DNA from: Macrococcoides canis
Lineage (GTDB): Bacteria > Bacillota > Bacilli > Staphylococcales > Staphylococcaceae
Length of the DNA stretch: 64,000 nucleotides
Assembly: GCF_002119805.1 (NCBI RefSeq)
Contig: NZ_CP021059.1
Span: 186,001 to 250,000, forward strand
Reading direction: 5' to 3'
Shown: piece by piece, positions 27,267 to 35,906 of the stretch
How positions within the stretch are numbered: the stretch's first letter is position 1
How the letters are laid out: the number at the start of each line of letters is the position of its first letter
Notes under the pieces: model-generated
What the model saw: only the letters and a program-made list of their open reading frames with translations
What the model was told of the DNA's origin: nothing
The model's database searches: none
Made by a program: the position numbers and the translations under genes

Positions 27267-27681
27267 ATTGCAATAACAATCTTTCTTCGTCACGCGAATG
27301 GATTTCATTCACGATAATGATGCTTCTAAAGAAGTCGAAGATATTCGTAGAGAATCCTTGTTCGATTTGATGTTTTACTTGTGCGATAATTTGACGCATA
27401 ATGTCATGATCACGTTTAAGTTGTGTCACAGATTCAGCCTTTTCAGGGTTCTGTGCAACGACTTCACTATAAAATCCATGCGCTTCTTCTTCAGCGTCTG
27501 CATGACTGATGATGCGTGATTCAAAGAAGTCGACGATAGCTAATACTTCCTGCTTTAACGTTGCTTCATCATAGTCTTTATAGTTCATGATCAAATCATC
27601 CGTCATCTGTACAGCAAGTGCTAGTCCAGTGTCATGAATTTGTTTGTGCGCATGTAGTTGCTTTAACGATGGTCCTGTCAT
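27265..27681 (-). CDS. Hemerythrin-like (HHE) domain protein
   Basis: 138-residue soluble protein. Spaced His and acidic residues fit a four-helix hemerythrin-type diiron fold: HDTG near residue 16, SHADAEEEAHGF near 60, KRDHDIMR near 90 and EIHSRDEERLL at the C-terminus. Such proteins bind oxygen, NO or iron, or repair iron-sulfur sites; the specific job here cannot be told. A second, unrelated-looking hemerythrin is at 58093. The stop overlaps the palindromic terminator. Upstream gene is terC, 46 bases away, on the same strand but with its own terminator unclear. Confidence 0.6.
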   Translation of the reverse strand: MTGPSLKQLHAHKQIHDTGLALAVQMTDDLIMNYKDYDEATLKQEVLAIVDFFESRIISHADAEEEAHGFYSEVVAQNPEKAESVTQLKRDHDIMRQIIAQVKHQIEQGFSTNIFDFFRSIIIVNEIHSRDEERLLLQ

Positions 27682-27727
27682 ATCATCATCTCCAAATCAT
27701 TTGTTGCCTATAGAATATCATATTTTA

Positions 27728-28516
27728 TTATGAATGACTTCTTTTGTTCTTTCTTGCGCTCGTAATAAAACCGATTGCTAATATAGAAAGTAATACACCC
27801 CAGAAGATTAACTGCCATTGTAATGAATGTGGGAAGTCATGCGGTAATACGTGTATTGCGTCATGTGCGAGCACAAGTACAACGAGTTTCACACCAATCC
27901 ATCCTACAATAGCGAATGCTGCTGCTTCAAGTCCAGGATATTTCTCAAGTAACTTGATGAAGTATGTTGCAGCGAATCGCATTAAGATAACACCTAACAT
28001 TCCTCCGATAAACATTACCGTAAACTGACCGGCATTAAGTCCGAAGAAGTCTGGTCCGACGTGTGGCAGTGTAACTGCAATTGCGATTGCAGCAAGCATC
28101 GAGTCGATCGCAAATGCGATATCAGCAAATTCAACTTTTAATACTGTCATCCAGAAACCGCTACCTTTTGTTTCTTCGCCTTCTTCTTCAGCGATATTCG
28201 GTACGTTCGGATCATCTGCATGATCTTTCTTCTTGAAGTAAGTATATAAACTCTTAGCGGACATAAACAGTAAGTATGCTGCCCCGAGTGCTTGAATTTC
28301 CCAATACTTTGCGAGTACTGTGATGAAGAATAATGCGATAAATCTGAATACGAATGCGCCGACTAAACCATAGAATAAAGCTTTCTTTCTTTGTTCTTCA
28401 GGGAGATGCTTAACCATTACGGCCATGACGATGGCATTATCTGCTGCAAGCAACCCTTCTAATACGACTAATACGACAATTACCCATGCATAAGCTAATA
28501 AAATACTTGGATCCAT
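27728..28516 (-). CDS. TerC family membrane protein, YkoY/MeeY-like
   Basis: 262-residue polytopic membrane protein (about seven helices). TerC signature segments are visible: EGLLAADNAIVMAVM near residue 22 and EFADIAFAIDSMLAAIAIA near 130, each with membrane-buried acidic residues thought to carry metal. Bacillus YkoY (MeeY) exports manganese to metallate secreted enzymes, and the gene here is likewise preceded by a yybP-ykoY riboswitch. ATG 28516 follows AAGGAGTG; a longer frame starts inside the riboswitch terminator. A central linker (EEEGEETK) is cytoplasmic. Confidence 0.88.
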   Translation of the reverse strand: MDPSILLAYAWVIVVLVVLEGLLAADNAIVMAVMVKHLPEEQRKKALFYGLVGAFVFRFIALFFITVLAKYWEIQALGAAYLLFMSAKSLYTYFKKKDHADDPNVPNIAEEEGEETKGSGFWMTVLKVEFADIAFAIDSMLAAIAIAVTLPHVGPDFFGLNAGQFTVMFIGGMLGVILMRFAATYFIKLLEKYPGLEAAAFAIVGWIGVKLVVLVLAHDAIHVLPHDFPHSLQWQLIFWGVLLSILAIGFITSARKNKRSHS

Positions 28517-28543
28517 ATGTTCACTCCTTAAAATTTTGAATAT

Positions 28544-28580
28544 AAAAAGACCCATGCCAAAAAAGTATTGGCAAAGGTCT
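28544..28580 (-). terminator. Riboswitch-controlled terminator before the TerC gene
   Basis: Minus strand: AGACC-TT-TGCCAA pairs with TTGGCA-TG-GGTCT across a short T-rich loop, then TTTTT. The 5' arm is the last conserved strand of the aptamer, so ligand binding would prevent the terminator from forming. Confidence 0.75.
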
Positions 28581-28682
28581 CGCTGGATATAGATCCTTAT
28601 AGTGCCGGAAGTGTAAACTTCGTAATGACGACATTATAATCGGGTTGCCCCTTAGCTACTCCCCTTCGACATAAGTCTTAGG
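28572..28682 (-). promoter_or_regulatory. yybP-ykoY (manganese) riboswitch
   Basis: On the minus strand the order GAAGGGGAGTAGC, GGGGCAACCC, a variable stem, TTCCGGCAC and GCGAGACCTTTGCC matches the conserved cores of this riboswitch class, which senses Mn2+ and turns on Mn exporters. It directly precedes the TerC/YkoY gene and ends in a competing terminator. Confidence 0.88.
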
Positions 28683-28749
28683 ATATTCGATTGATTTGAT
28701 ATAACTATAACACACATTTTTTAAAATTGCTATGGTAATGAAATGGTAA

Positions 28750-29355
28750 TTATTTTTTGCGTTTATATAGATAGATGATGCCTGCAATTATTAGTATTGC
28801 CATTACGATGTAAAGCACATTAGAGTACATATCAAAGTAATGCAGTACTTTCTCCCAGTTCTGACCAAGCGCCATACCTAAGTATATGAGAACAGCATTC
28901 CAGATAATTGTTCCGACTGTCGTATAGAGTACGAAAGGAATAATAGACATCTGACTGAGTCCTGCTGGTATCGAGATTAAGCTTCTGATAAGGGGAACAA
29001 AGCGACATAAGAATACTGCTGTATAACCATATTTATTGAACCATTTGTTTGCCTTATGAATATCTTCGATGTCGAGTCTTAAGATGAAACCATATTTATC
29101 GATAATCTTCTCTATTCTTCTGAGCCCTAGAATATGACCTAAATAATAGAGTACGATTGCACCACTAACTGCACCGAGCGTAGAAGCGGTGAGCATGCCG
29201 ATAAATGAAAGTTTAGGGGACTGATCAACCATAAATCCGCCAAACGTTAATATTACTTCTGATGGAATCGGGGGGAACACATTTTCAAGAAGAATGAGTA
29301 AGAACACGCCAAAGTAACCGAACTGTTCCATGACGTTCATAATCCATTGCTGCAT
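28750..29355 (-). CDS. DedA family membrane protein
   Basis: 201-residue membrane protein of the DedA/Tvp38 (VTT) superfamily. Motifs: ENVFPPIPSEVILTFGGFM after the first helix, GAVSGAIVLYYLGHILG, and the arginine-bearing RFVPLIRSLISIPAGLSQM loop. Some DedA proteins (UptA, PetA/YngC) flip undecaprenyl phosphate or phosphatidylethanolamine; which lipid is handled here is unknown. ATG 29355 follows TGGAGG; the longer frame extends through the promoter region. Likely its own transcript. Confidence 0.9.
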   Translation of the reverse strand: MQQWIMNVMEQFGYFGVFLLILLENVFPPIPSEVILTFGGFMVDQSPKLSFIGMLTASTLGAVSGAIVLYYLGHILGLRRIEKIIDKYGFILRLDIEDIHKANKWFNKYGYTAVFLCRFVPLIRSLISIPAGLSQMSIIPFVLYTTVGTIIWNAVLIYLGMALGQNWEKVLHYFDMYSNVLYIVMAILIIAGIIYLYKRKK

Positions 29356-29439
29356 AATAGCCTCCATATAATTCTGTATAAAAGTAATATACCCCAAATG
29401 TTTAAGTTTATAAAACGAAAACAAATGAGGTATGGCAGC

Positions 29440-31137
29440 TTATATTGAAGTACTTTGTTGTCTGTAATGACTGAATAAGTAGATTGAGACGCCTATGATA
29501 AGTATCAGTTGAGGAATAACTGTTTCAAATGTTGGATAAAACCCGATAGAAGGTATATCCGGCAAATAATTAATCGTCGTATTCTTTATTTTATTCAGCA
29601 CCTGAAAAGTATGGACACTCACGCCAAGAATTTTAAAAGCCAGGAAGAAAATAAGAATAGACATAATCAAGAATAATTTATGAATCGGAATATATTTTGT
29701 AATCGTATTAAATGATAATGCAAATACAATTAATATAATGATAGCGATAATAATCCCTGCAACAAGTTGCACAGTGCTGATCTTTCCAGCAATTCCAGCA
29801 TAAAATATAATCGTCTCAGCACCTTCACGAAATACAGATAAAAAGCTGAGTAGTGCGAATGTAAAGATACTACCACTAGATATTGCTTCGGAAATATTTT
29901 TGTTGATAAACTTATTCCAATTTTGTACGGATGATTTTGAATGTAGCCATACACCAATTATCGCCATAAAGATCACTGCAAATATACCGATGTATGCCTC
30001 TAGCAGCTCTCTACCTTCTCCTACGTTTTTAAAGAAGAAGTTAAAGCTAAGAGCAAGGAGGACGCTTAATAATAAGCCTATAATACCGCCCACAATAATC
30101 CAGCGTGTAGCTTTTTTCTGTCTTGCTTTTTTCGTTACAGAAATTAGCGCCATAATAATAAGTAAAGCTTCAACACCTTCTCTTAACATTATTAGTGCTG
30201 CATCAATAAAATTATAGTTTGTTTTAGAAATCGCTTGTTTTATATCTTTGTTTAAATCAAGTAACTGTTTTTTTATATGCGTTTTATTATCTTGATTCAA
30301 GCTGCCTGCAAATTTAGGAATATCAGTTTCTATTTGAGTATACAAGCTAGCATTACTATTTCTGATTTCACCTTCTACATTTGGCCATACACTGATAAAT
30401 GACGTTAATGATGATTTAGCCTGTTCTAGATTATCGTTGTCGATGGCTTCGACTGCTTTTTCGATGTGCGTGCTGAGAATTGAAGCATCCTGTTTCTTAG
30501 TAGCTTTAGCTTGTTTTCCTTGAATATATTGATTCAGTTCAGCTTGTAGCTTATCGAGATGGAGCGATGCGTTTGTTGCATCTACTTTCTCTTTGCTTAG
30601 TGCAATACGAATCATCATCAGCTCAGTCTCTATTTGTCCATACCTGCCGATATCATCTTCTCTTACGACTTTTTCATTAGCTGTCCAGGCAGCATTTAAT
30701 GTTTTATTTGTATTGAGTGCTGCATCATAATCCTGTGCTTTGATTTGAGATTGCATCTGTTCGATGAGTGGTGTTATCGCATTTGTTAATTTCTTGCGTT
30801 TTGCATTTTTATCTACTGGATTCAATATTTTTTCTAGATGAATTAATTCGTGAGATAAATGATCTAATGTTTTAATGCGTGTATCCTTTTTGCTATTTGT
30901 CTTTAAAGTATGGATATCCGCTGTAATACTCTTATTCGTCGTATTGTCTTGATTATTTAAAGCTTTATAATCTTGTTCAAATGTTTGTAAATATTGTTTG
31001 TACTTTGATTCATCATTATCGTTAATACTAGATTTCATATCTGTGATGCCGATAAATAAACTACTTAAACTTGTTTCAGCAAATACAGCAGTACTTGTTA
31101 AAAAGAGTAGGCTAAATATGATTAAAAAGCGTTTCAC
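29440..31137 (-). CDS. fepC: FepC, FTR1-family iron permease
   Basis: 565-residue protein: signal peptide (residues 1-20), an extracytoplasmic helical region (about 21-300), then seven membrane helices of the FTR1/EfeU fold. The two iron-binding REGxE motifs, LREGVEALLI and FREGAETIIF, are both present. In S. aureus FepABC takes up iron and releases it from heme. The long N-terminal ectodomain matches the staphylococcal FepC form. GTG 31137 follows AAGGAGGA by seven bases and lies within the fepB end (26-base overlap). Fur control is expected from the operator before fepA. Confidence 0.9.
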   Translation of the reverse strand: MKRFLIIFSLLFLTSTAVFAETSLSSLFIGITDMKSSINDNDESKYKQYLQTFEQDYKALNNQDNTTNKSITADIHTLKTNSKKDTRIKTLDHLSHELIHLEKILNPVDKNAKRKKLTNAITPLIEQMQSQIKAQDYDAALNTNKTLNAAWTANEKVVREDDIGRYGQIETELMMIRIALSKEKVDATNASLHLDKLQAELNQYIQGKQAKATKKQDASILSTHIEKAVEAIDNDNLEQAKSSLTSFISVWPNVEGEIRNSNASLYTQIETDIPKFAGSLNQDNKTHIKKQLLDLNKDIKQAISKTNYNFIDAALIMLREGVEALLIIMALISVTKKARQKKATRWIIVGGIIGLLLSVLLALSFNFFFKNVGEGRELLEAYIGIFAVIFMAIIGVWLHSKSSVQNWNKFINKNISEAISSGSIFTFALLSFLSVFREGAETIIFYAGIAGKISTVQLVAGIIIAIIILIVFALSFNTITKYIPIHKLFLIMSILIFFLAFKILGVSVHTFQVLNKIKNTTINYLPDIPSIGFYPTFETVIPQLILIIGVSIYLFSHYRQQSTSI

Positions 31138-32338
31138 CGATATATCCTCCTTCTTTAATACCAGGGAAGGCCAGGAAGATTCCAGTACCTCTATGTGTAA
31201 TGTATTCGTTTAGACGGTCAACACGACCCATCATATTTTGAATCTTTATAAATTGATCCGGAGATTTCTGGAAACTTACGAATAGCAATCCAGCATCAAA
31301 AGCGCCCGTATTTTCATTAATTCCATTCGTATAGCTGAATGAACGTCTTAATAAGTTTGTACCTGACTTTTTCGCTAAATGAACATGTGAATCTTCTGGG
31401 ATATGCAGGTTTCCTTGTTCATCTTTACGCTTTATATCAACAGTATCGAACTCATTTTTCATGCCAAGCGGGGCACCAGTGTCACGATGACGACCAAATG
31501 TACGCTCCTGATCCTCTAAAGAAGTGCGATCCCATGTTTCTAGATGCATTTGAATTTTCCTTGCGATTAAGTATGTTCCATTTTTGTACCAATCTGAATC
31601 ACACCATACCATCTCATTAAGTTTCTCTGTATTGTTTCCCCCTGGATTACCCGTACCATCTTTAAAAGAGAATAAGTTTCTCGGTGTCTGTATTTTATTG
31701 TCCTGTATTTCAAATGAATTAAAGCCGGTTTGACTCCATTTCATCGTTACTAGTCCTCGGGAAGCACGAACTAGATTTCTTATCGCATGAAAATTTACTT
31801 GGGGGTCATCGCTGCATGCCTGTATACATATATCTCCCCCTGAGAACTTATCATCTAGCTGATCTTTAGGGAAATGAGGAAGTGGTTTTAAGTCATCTGG
31901 CGCTAACGCGTCGATCTTTAGTTTTTTAAAGAAATCAGGACCTGCACCATAGGTCAAAGTTAATCGTGAAGCATCAAGACCGATTGCTTCACCAGTGTCA
32001 ACGGCCGGTAATAGCATGTTTTCTGTAAGGGGAGCCACAAGATCTCCATTCATTAGTTTAACGCTATATTTTGTCCATAATTTAAACATGTCTTTAACTT
32101 CATCGAGGTCTTTTGTCTGTAATTCAAGAACGACAAAATAGACATGCGTCTGCACGTCTGAAATGATTCCTGATTGATATTTTCCGTAGAAGTTTACTTT
32201 ATTTTTTGAGTTTGAGTTGTCTTTTCCAAAATGGTTGATAGCATAAAGAGAGGTGCCGAGACCGGTTGAACCAATCACTACACCCGCACCTCCAATACCA
32301 GCTACTTTCAGAAAATCACGACGAGACATAGAATCCAC
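31112..32338 (-). CDS. fepB: FepB, Tat-exported Dyp-type heme peroxidase (EfeB-like)
   Basis: 408 residues. A twin-arginine signal SRRDFLKVAGIGGAGVV at residues 5-21 directs folded export. The Dyp core shows FKDGTGNPG (the GxxDG-type motif with catalytic Asp), a proximal His in FGRHRDTGAPLG and a C-terminal FVSFQKSPDQFIKIQ. FepB/EfeB takes iron from heme or oxidises ferrous iron for FepC. GTG 32338 is used with GGAG nine bases before it; the fepA stop overlaps this region. No tatA or tatC gene is in the window, whereas S. aureus has tatAC beside fepABC. Confidence 0.92.
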   Translation of the reverse strand: MDSMSRRDFLKVAGIGGAGVVIGSTGLGTSLYAINHFGKDNSNSKNKVNFYGKYQSGIISDVQTHVYFVVLELQTKDLDEVKDMFKLWTKYSVKLMNGDLVAPLTENMLLPAVDTGEAIGLDASRLTLTYGAGPDFFKKLKIDALAPDDLKPLPHFPKDQLDDKFSGGDICIQACSDDPQVNFHAIRNLVRASRGLVTMKWSQTGFNSFEIQDNKIQTPRNLFSFKDGTGNPGGNNTEKLNEMVWCDSDWYKNGTYLIARKIQMHLETWDRTSLEDQERTFGRHRDTGAPLGMKNEFDTVDIKRKDEQGNLHIPEDSHVHLAKKSGTNLLRRSFSYTNGINENTGAFDAGLLFVSFQKSPDQFIKIQNMMGRVDRLNEYITHRGTGIFLAFPGIKEGGYIGETLFNHI

Positions 32339-32344
32339 GTTACA

Positions 32345-33199
32345 TCACTCCAAAATGATGGCCATTTGACTTAGTGGTTCACCAAGCTGGTCAACAGCCT
32401 CTGATAATTTTTTAGTATCTTCTTTTGATAATTGTTCATAACTTGCATATCCACCGTCTGGTGTTTCGTGTTGTTTCAGTAGAGTATTAACATTGTCAAA
32501 GCGTTTTTCGATATCTTGTGCAAGCTTATCATCTTTTTTGCTTATTTTTTCTTTGAATAATTCGAAGATTTTTTCTGCACCTTCAATATTGGCTTTGAAA
32601 TCATAAAGGTCTGTATGAGAATAAATTTCTTCTTCTCCAGAAATTTTAGAAGTAGAGACTTCGTTTAATAAATCGATTGATCCTTGAAGCATAAGTTTAG
32701 GCGTGACTTCTGCAGTATCTACTTTCGCACGAAGCTCTTTTGCATCTTTAAGCAATTGATCCGCCGTTGCCTCATAACCTTTAGTTGTATTCTCTTCCCA
32801 TAATGCTTTTTCTAATTTATGATAACCTGACCATTCCTCTGTCTTACCTTCAGCTTTCATATCAGCTAAACGTGCATCGATTCTTGGATCCAGATCACCG
32901 AAACTTTCAGCAACAGGTTCTGAACGTTCGAAATACATACGTGCTTTCGGATAAATTTCTTTAGCTTTTGCAATATCACCAGCTTTAAAAGCATTGACGA
33001 ATTGTTCAGTATCTTTAACGAAGTGATCAATCTGATCTACCGTAAAAGCTTTGTATGCTTCAGTCTCTTTAGATAAATCAACTGTTTGTTTCGTTTCTTC
33101 AGTTTTATTTCCTTTTTTATCAGAAGACGATTCATTACCACATGCAGTTAGTAGTAATGAGCCGGCGATGAATGATGTTAATAACATGCTCTGCTTCAT
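32345..33199 (-). CDS. fepA: FepA, iron-binding lipoprotein of the FepABC system (EfeO/M-like)
   Basis: 284-residue lipoprotein: lipobox LTAC with Cys20, then a helical EfeO/imelysin-like domain with conserved acidic and His residues (WSGYHKLEKALWEE near residue 140, and EEEIYSHTDLYDF, DGGYASY). It should bind ferric iron outside the membrane for FepB/FepC. ATG 33199 follows AAAGGGG; an ORF start nine codons upstream lies in the leader. First gene of fepABC; a Fur box overlaps its transcription start. Confidence 0.9.
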   Translation of the reverse strand: MKQSMLLTSFIAGSLLLTACGNESSSDKKGNKTEETKQTVDLSKETEAYKAFTVDQIDHFVKDTEQFVNAFKAGDIAKAKEIYPKARMYFERSEPVAESFGDLDPRIDARLADMKAEGKTEEWSGYHKLEKALWEENTTKGYEATADQLLKDAKELRAKVDTAEVTPKLMLQGSIDLLNEVSTSKISGEEEIYSHTDLYDFKANIEGAEKIFELFKEKISKKDDKLAQDIEKRFDNVNTLLKQHETPDGGYASYEQLSKEDTKKLSEAVDQLGEPLSQMAIILE

Positions 33200-33221
33200 A
33201 TATTGTTTCCCCTTTTCAAAT

Positions 33222-33275
33222 AACAATGATAATCATTTTCAATTAATAATAAACAATATTACGTAAGATAGTCAA
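33222..33275 (-). promoter_or_regulatory. fepABC promoter with Fur box
   Basis: Minus strand: -35 TTGACT (33275-33270), spacer 18, -10 TATTAT (33251-33246). A Fur-type sequence AACAATGATAATCATTTTC (33222-33240, plus-strand reading) covers the predicted start point and differs from the 19-bp consensus at only a few positions. Confidence 0.8.
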
Positions 33276-33365
33276 TATAAAATTTTTTTAATACAAAACA
33301 ATTTCATAAATACAATGGAAAAGGGTATATTAAAAGCAAATAAAAAAATATTTTAGGAGGATATT

Positions 33366-33695
33366 ATGGGACAATTTAGAAAAATATCAACCGAGGAGTT
33401 ATTTCCGACCGAACAATTAGGACCAGAAATCGAAGGAACGGTATTATTTCCGACACCTAATGGTATGAGTGAGTTGCGAGGTGCATATATTGCAACAAGC
33501 GAACGTTTATTTATGAATATCGATATGGGAGAGCGTGTGTATGAACGTGTAGTTGGTATGCATGAAATTCACGGTGTAGAAAGTGAAGATGACACATTGA
33601 CGATTACTTTTGATATCGGACCGATTAAAATGGTGAATTTAAATGGTGAAGAATTGAAGGTTTTTACAGACTTTTTACAGCAGTACATTAAATAA
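33366..33695 (+). CDS. Small conserved protein of unknown function, possibly PH-like fold
   Basis: 109 residues, no signal peptide, no membrane helix, acidic. The sequence is strand-rich: GTVLFPTPNGMSELRGAYIATSERLFMN is followed by EIHGVESEDDTLTITFDIG and a C-terminal helix (GEELKVFTDFLQQYI). A strand-strand-helix plan with a 'SERLFM' strand resembles bacterial PH-like (bPH) domains of Firmicutes, but I do not recognise the family firmly. GGAGGA precedes the ATG. It lies between fepABC (divergent) and fmhA with no close operon partner. Confidence 0.55.
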   Translation: MGQFRKISTEELFPTEQLGPEIEGTVLFPTPNGMSELRGAYIATSERLFMNIDMGERVYERVVGMHEIHGVESEDDTLTITFDIGPIKMVNLNGEELKVFTDFLQQYIK

Positions 33696-33788
33696 ATGAT
33701 TTCTTAGCAGAGCGCATGGTATCTCTGTCGTTTTCATGTAGTGAATGTTATATTAATACTAAACAGTTAAATAGAGAGGGAGTACAAA

Positions 33789-35027
33789 ATGAGATTTTGC
33801 GAGTTACAACCAGATGAATTTGAGTCCTTTGTGAATGCGCATTTCAGTCATTACACACAATCAAGAATTCATTACGATTATAAAGTTGAACATAATGAAC
33901 CTGTACACATTGTAGGGGTTAAAGAGGGAGATGAAGTGCTTGCTGCATGTCTATTAACGAGTGCACGCGCGTTTAAGTACTTTAACTATTTCTACTCGCA
34001 TCGTGGTCCTGTGATGGATTATTCAAATAAGAAGCTTGTTGATTTATTCTATACAGAACTAAAAAAATATTTAAAATCACATAATGGTTTATTTGCTTTG
34101 ATAGATCCACATATTATCATGAACTATAGAGATCACGACGGTAATATTACCCAATCAAATGATGTCGAAAGCTTTTTCGAACAGATGAAAGGTTTAGGTT
34201 ATCAGCATCGTGGATTCCCTGTCGGATATTCTAATGATTCACAAGCTAGATTCTTATCAGTGCTTAATCTTGAAGGTAAATCTGAAGACGAAATATTAAA
34301 AGAGATGGAATATAAGACGAGACGTAACATTAAGAAAACGTATGAGATGGGTGTTCGTTTAAGAGATTTATCGATTGAAGAAACAGATAAATTCTTTGAA
34401 TTATTTCAGATGGCTGAAGATAAGCACGGTTTCTCATTCAGAGATTTCGACTACTTCGTTAAGATGCAAAAAATGTATAAAGATCAATGCAGACTTGTGT
34501 TAAGTTATATTGATCTGGATGAACATCTTGATATTTTACATAAAGATTTAAAACAAAAAGAAGACGAATATAATAAAGAGAAATTGAAGCTGGATGAAAA
34601 TCCTGACTTCAGAAAATTACGTAATAAAGTAGAACAACTGTCTAAAGCAGTTGATAAAGAGAAGCCGAAAATTAAAGAAATTGAATCACTTAAGCAGACA
34701 GATGGCAGAATACTTCATTTAGCCAGTGCATTATATATTCATAATGAACATGAGTTATACTATCTATCAAGTGGTTCCAATCCAAAGTACAATCAATTTA
34801 TGGGACCGTATAATATGATGTTTGAAATGATTAAGTATGCAAAGAGCTTGAATTTAAAGACATATAATTTCTATGGTGTGACTGGTGTATTCACTGAAGA
34901 TGCCGAAGATTATGGAGTACTTAAATTTAAGAAAGGCTTCAATGCACATATTGAAGAATATATTGGAGACTTTATTTTGCCACTAAGTCCTTTCTACAAA
35001 TTATATGAATTGAAACAAAAGTTATAA
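33789..35027 (+). CDS. fmhA: FmhA-like FemABX aminoacyltransferase
   Basis: 412-residue member of the FemABX family, which adds amino acids from tRNA to the peptidoglycan cross-bridge. Two GNAT-like lobes are split by a helical hairpin arm (about residues 245-300, EDEYNKEKLKLDENPDF) that binds tRNA-side elements in FemA. Segments HFSHYTQS, FYSHRGPVMDY, YKTRRNIKKTYEMGV and YLSSGSNPKYNQFMGPY resemble FmhA more than FemA, FemB or FemX as I remember them. FmhA's exact role in Staphylococcus is not settled. AGAGAGGGAG precedes ATG 33789. Single-gene unit with a strong terminator. Confidence 0.82.
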   Translation: MRFCELQPDEFESFVNAHFSHYTQSRIHYDYKVEHNEPVHIVGVKEGDEVLAACLLTSARAFKYFNYFYSHRGPVMDYSNKKLVDLFYTELKKYLKSHNGLFALIDPHIIMNYRDHDGNITQSNDVESFFEQMKGLGYQHRGFPVGYSNDSQARFLSVLNLEGKSEDEILKEMEYKTRRNIKKTYEMGVRLRDLSIEETDKFFELFQMAEDKHGFSFRDFDYFVKMQKMYKDQCRLVLSYIDLDEHLDILHKDLKQKEDEYNKEKLKLDENPDFRKLRNKVEQLSKAVDKEKPKIKEIESLKQTDGRILHLASALYIHNEHELYYLSSGSNPKYNQFMGPYNMMFEMIKYAKSLNLKTYNFYGVTGVFTEDAEDYGVLKFKKGFNAHIEEYIGDFILPLSPFYKLYELKQKL

Positions 35028-35070
35028 TTAATAAGCCGATACTTCTGATTGAAGTATCGGCTTATTAATT
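35026..35070 (+). terminator. Bidirectional terminator between fmhA and deoD
   Basis: Perfect 20-bp stem (35026-35045 with 35051-35070), loop TGATT; A-rich and T-rich shoulders on both sides. Confidence 0.9.
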
Positions 35071-35086
35071 TATTGATATAAATGAT

Positions 35087-35803
35087 TTATTCTACGATTT
35101 CTAACGCGATTTCCATCATCTTAGTGAATGATGTTTGACGCTCTTCTGGTGTAGTTTCTTCGTGTGTTAATAAGTGATCGCTGACAGTGAAGATGCCTAA
35201 TGCGCGAACGTCTCCACCTGCATAAGCAGCATTCATATATAATCCTGCTGATTCCATTTCAACAGCTAAGATGCCCATTGAACGCCATTTGTCAGTCGCT
35301 TCTTTGTTTGCATTGTAGAAGATGTCTGATGATAATACGTTCCCTACATGATTAGGTACGCCTTTTTCATCAGCTAATTGTTTTGCACGTGCAAGTAACT
35401 CGTAGTTCGCGATAGGTGCGAAGTGACCTGGTAATCCGTATTGTGCAACGTAGTTAGAATCTGTTGACGCACCTTGGGCGATAATAACATCGTATACGTT
35501 GATGCCTTCTTGCATTGCTCCACAAGAACCTACACGAATTAAATTCTTTACTCCAAATGTGTGAATCAATTCATAAGAATAGATGCCGATAGATGGAATT
35601 CCCATACCAGTACCCATAACTGAGATACGCTTTCCTTTGTAAGTTCCAGTGTATCCGAACATATTACGTACTTCATTAAATTGGACAACATCTTCTAAAT
35701 ATGTGTCTGCAATAAATTTGGCGCGTAAAGGATCTCCTGGTAAAAGAATCGTTTCTGCGATTGGATTATTTTCTGGTTTAATATGTGGTGTTGATTTAGA
35801 CAT
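35087..35803 (-). CDS. deoD: Purine nucleoside phosphorylase DeoD
   Basis: 238-residue hexameric-type phosphorylase that splits purine (deoxy)nucleosides with phosphate for salvage. Motifs: PGDPLRAKFIADTYL, GTGMGIPSIGIYSYEL (phosphate), RVGSCGAM, and AVEMESAGLYMNAA with the catalytic DH in VSDHLLTHEETT. Family length. AAAGGAGA precedes ATG 35803. Standalone here, not in a deo operon. Confidence 0.96.
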   Translation of the reverse strand: MSKSTPHIKPENNPIAETILLPGDPLRAKFIADTYLEDVVQFNEVRNMFGYTGTYKGKRISVMGTGMGIPSIGIYSYELIHTFGVKNLIRVGSCGAMQEGINVYDVIIAQGASTDSNYVAQYGLPGHFAPIANYELLARAKQLADEKGVPNHVGNVLSSDIFYNANKEATDKWRSMGILAVEMESAGLYMNAAYAGGDVRALGIFTVSDHLLTHEETTPEERQTSFTKMMEIALEIVE

Positions 35804-35906
35804 TGTGTATTCTCCTTTAATTTAAATATATTTGATTACTTTCAGTTTACCTTACAATGCTATACTCTTTCAAGCAAAGGTATTATAAAGCGTAGTTTAC
35901 AGGGAT

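Noticed and set aside
27265-27681. Calling this gene ScdA/YtfE (iron-sulfur repair)
   Set aside because: Too short and lacks the N-terminal ScdA domain; only the HHE-like spacing supports a general hemerythrin call.
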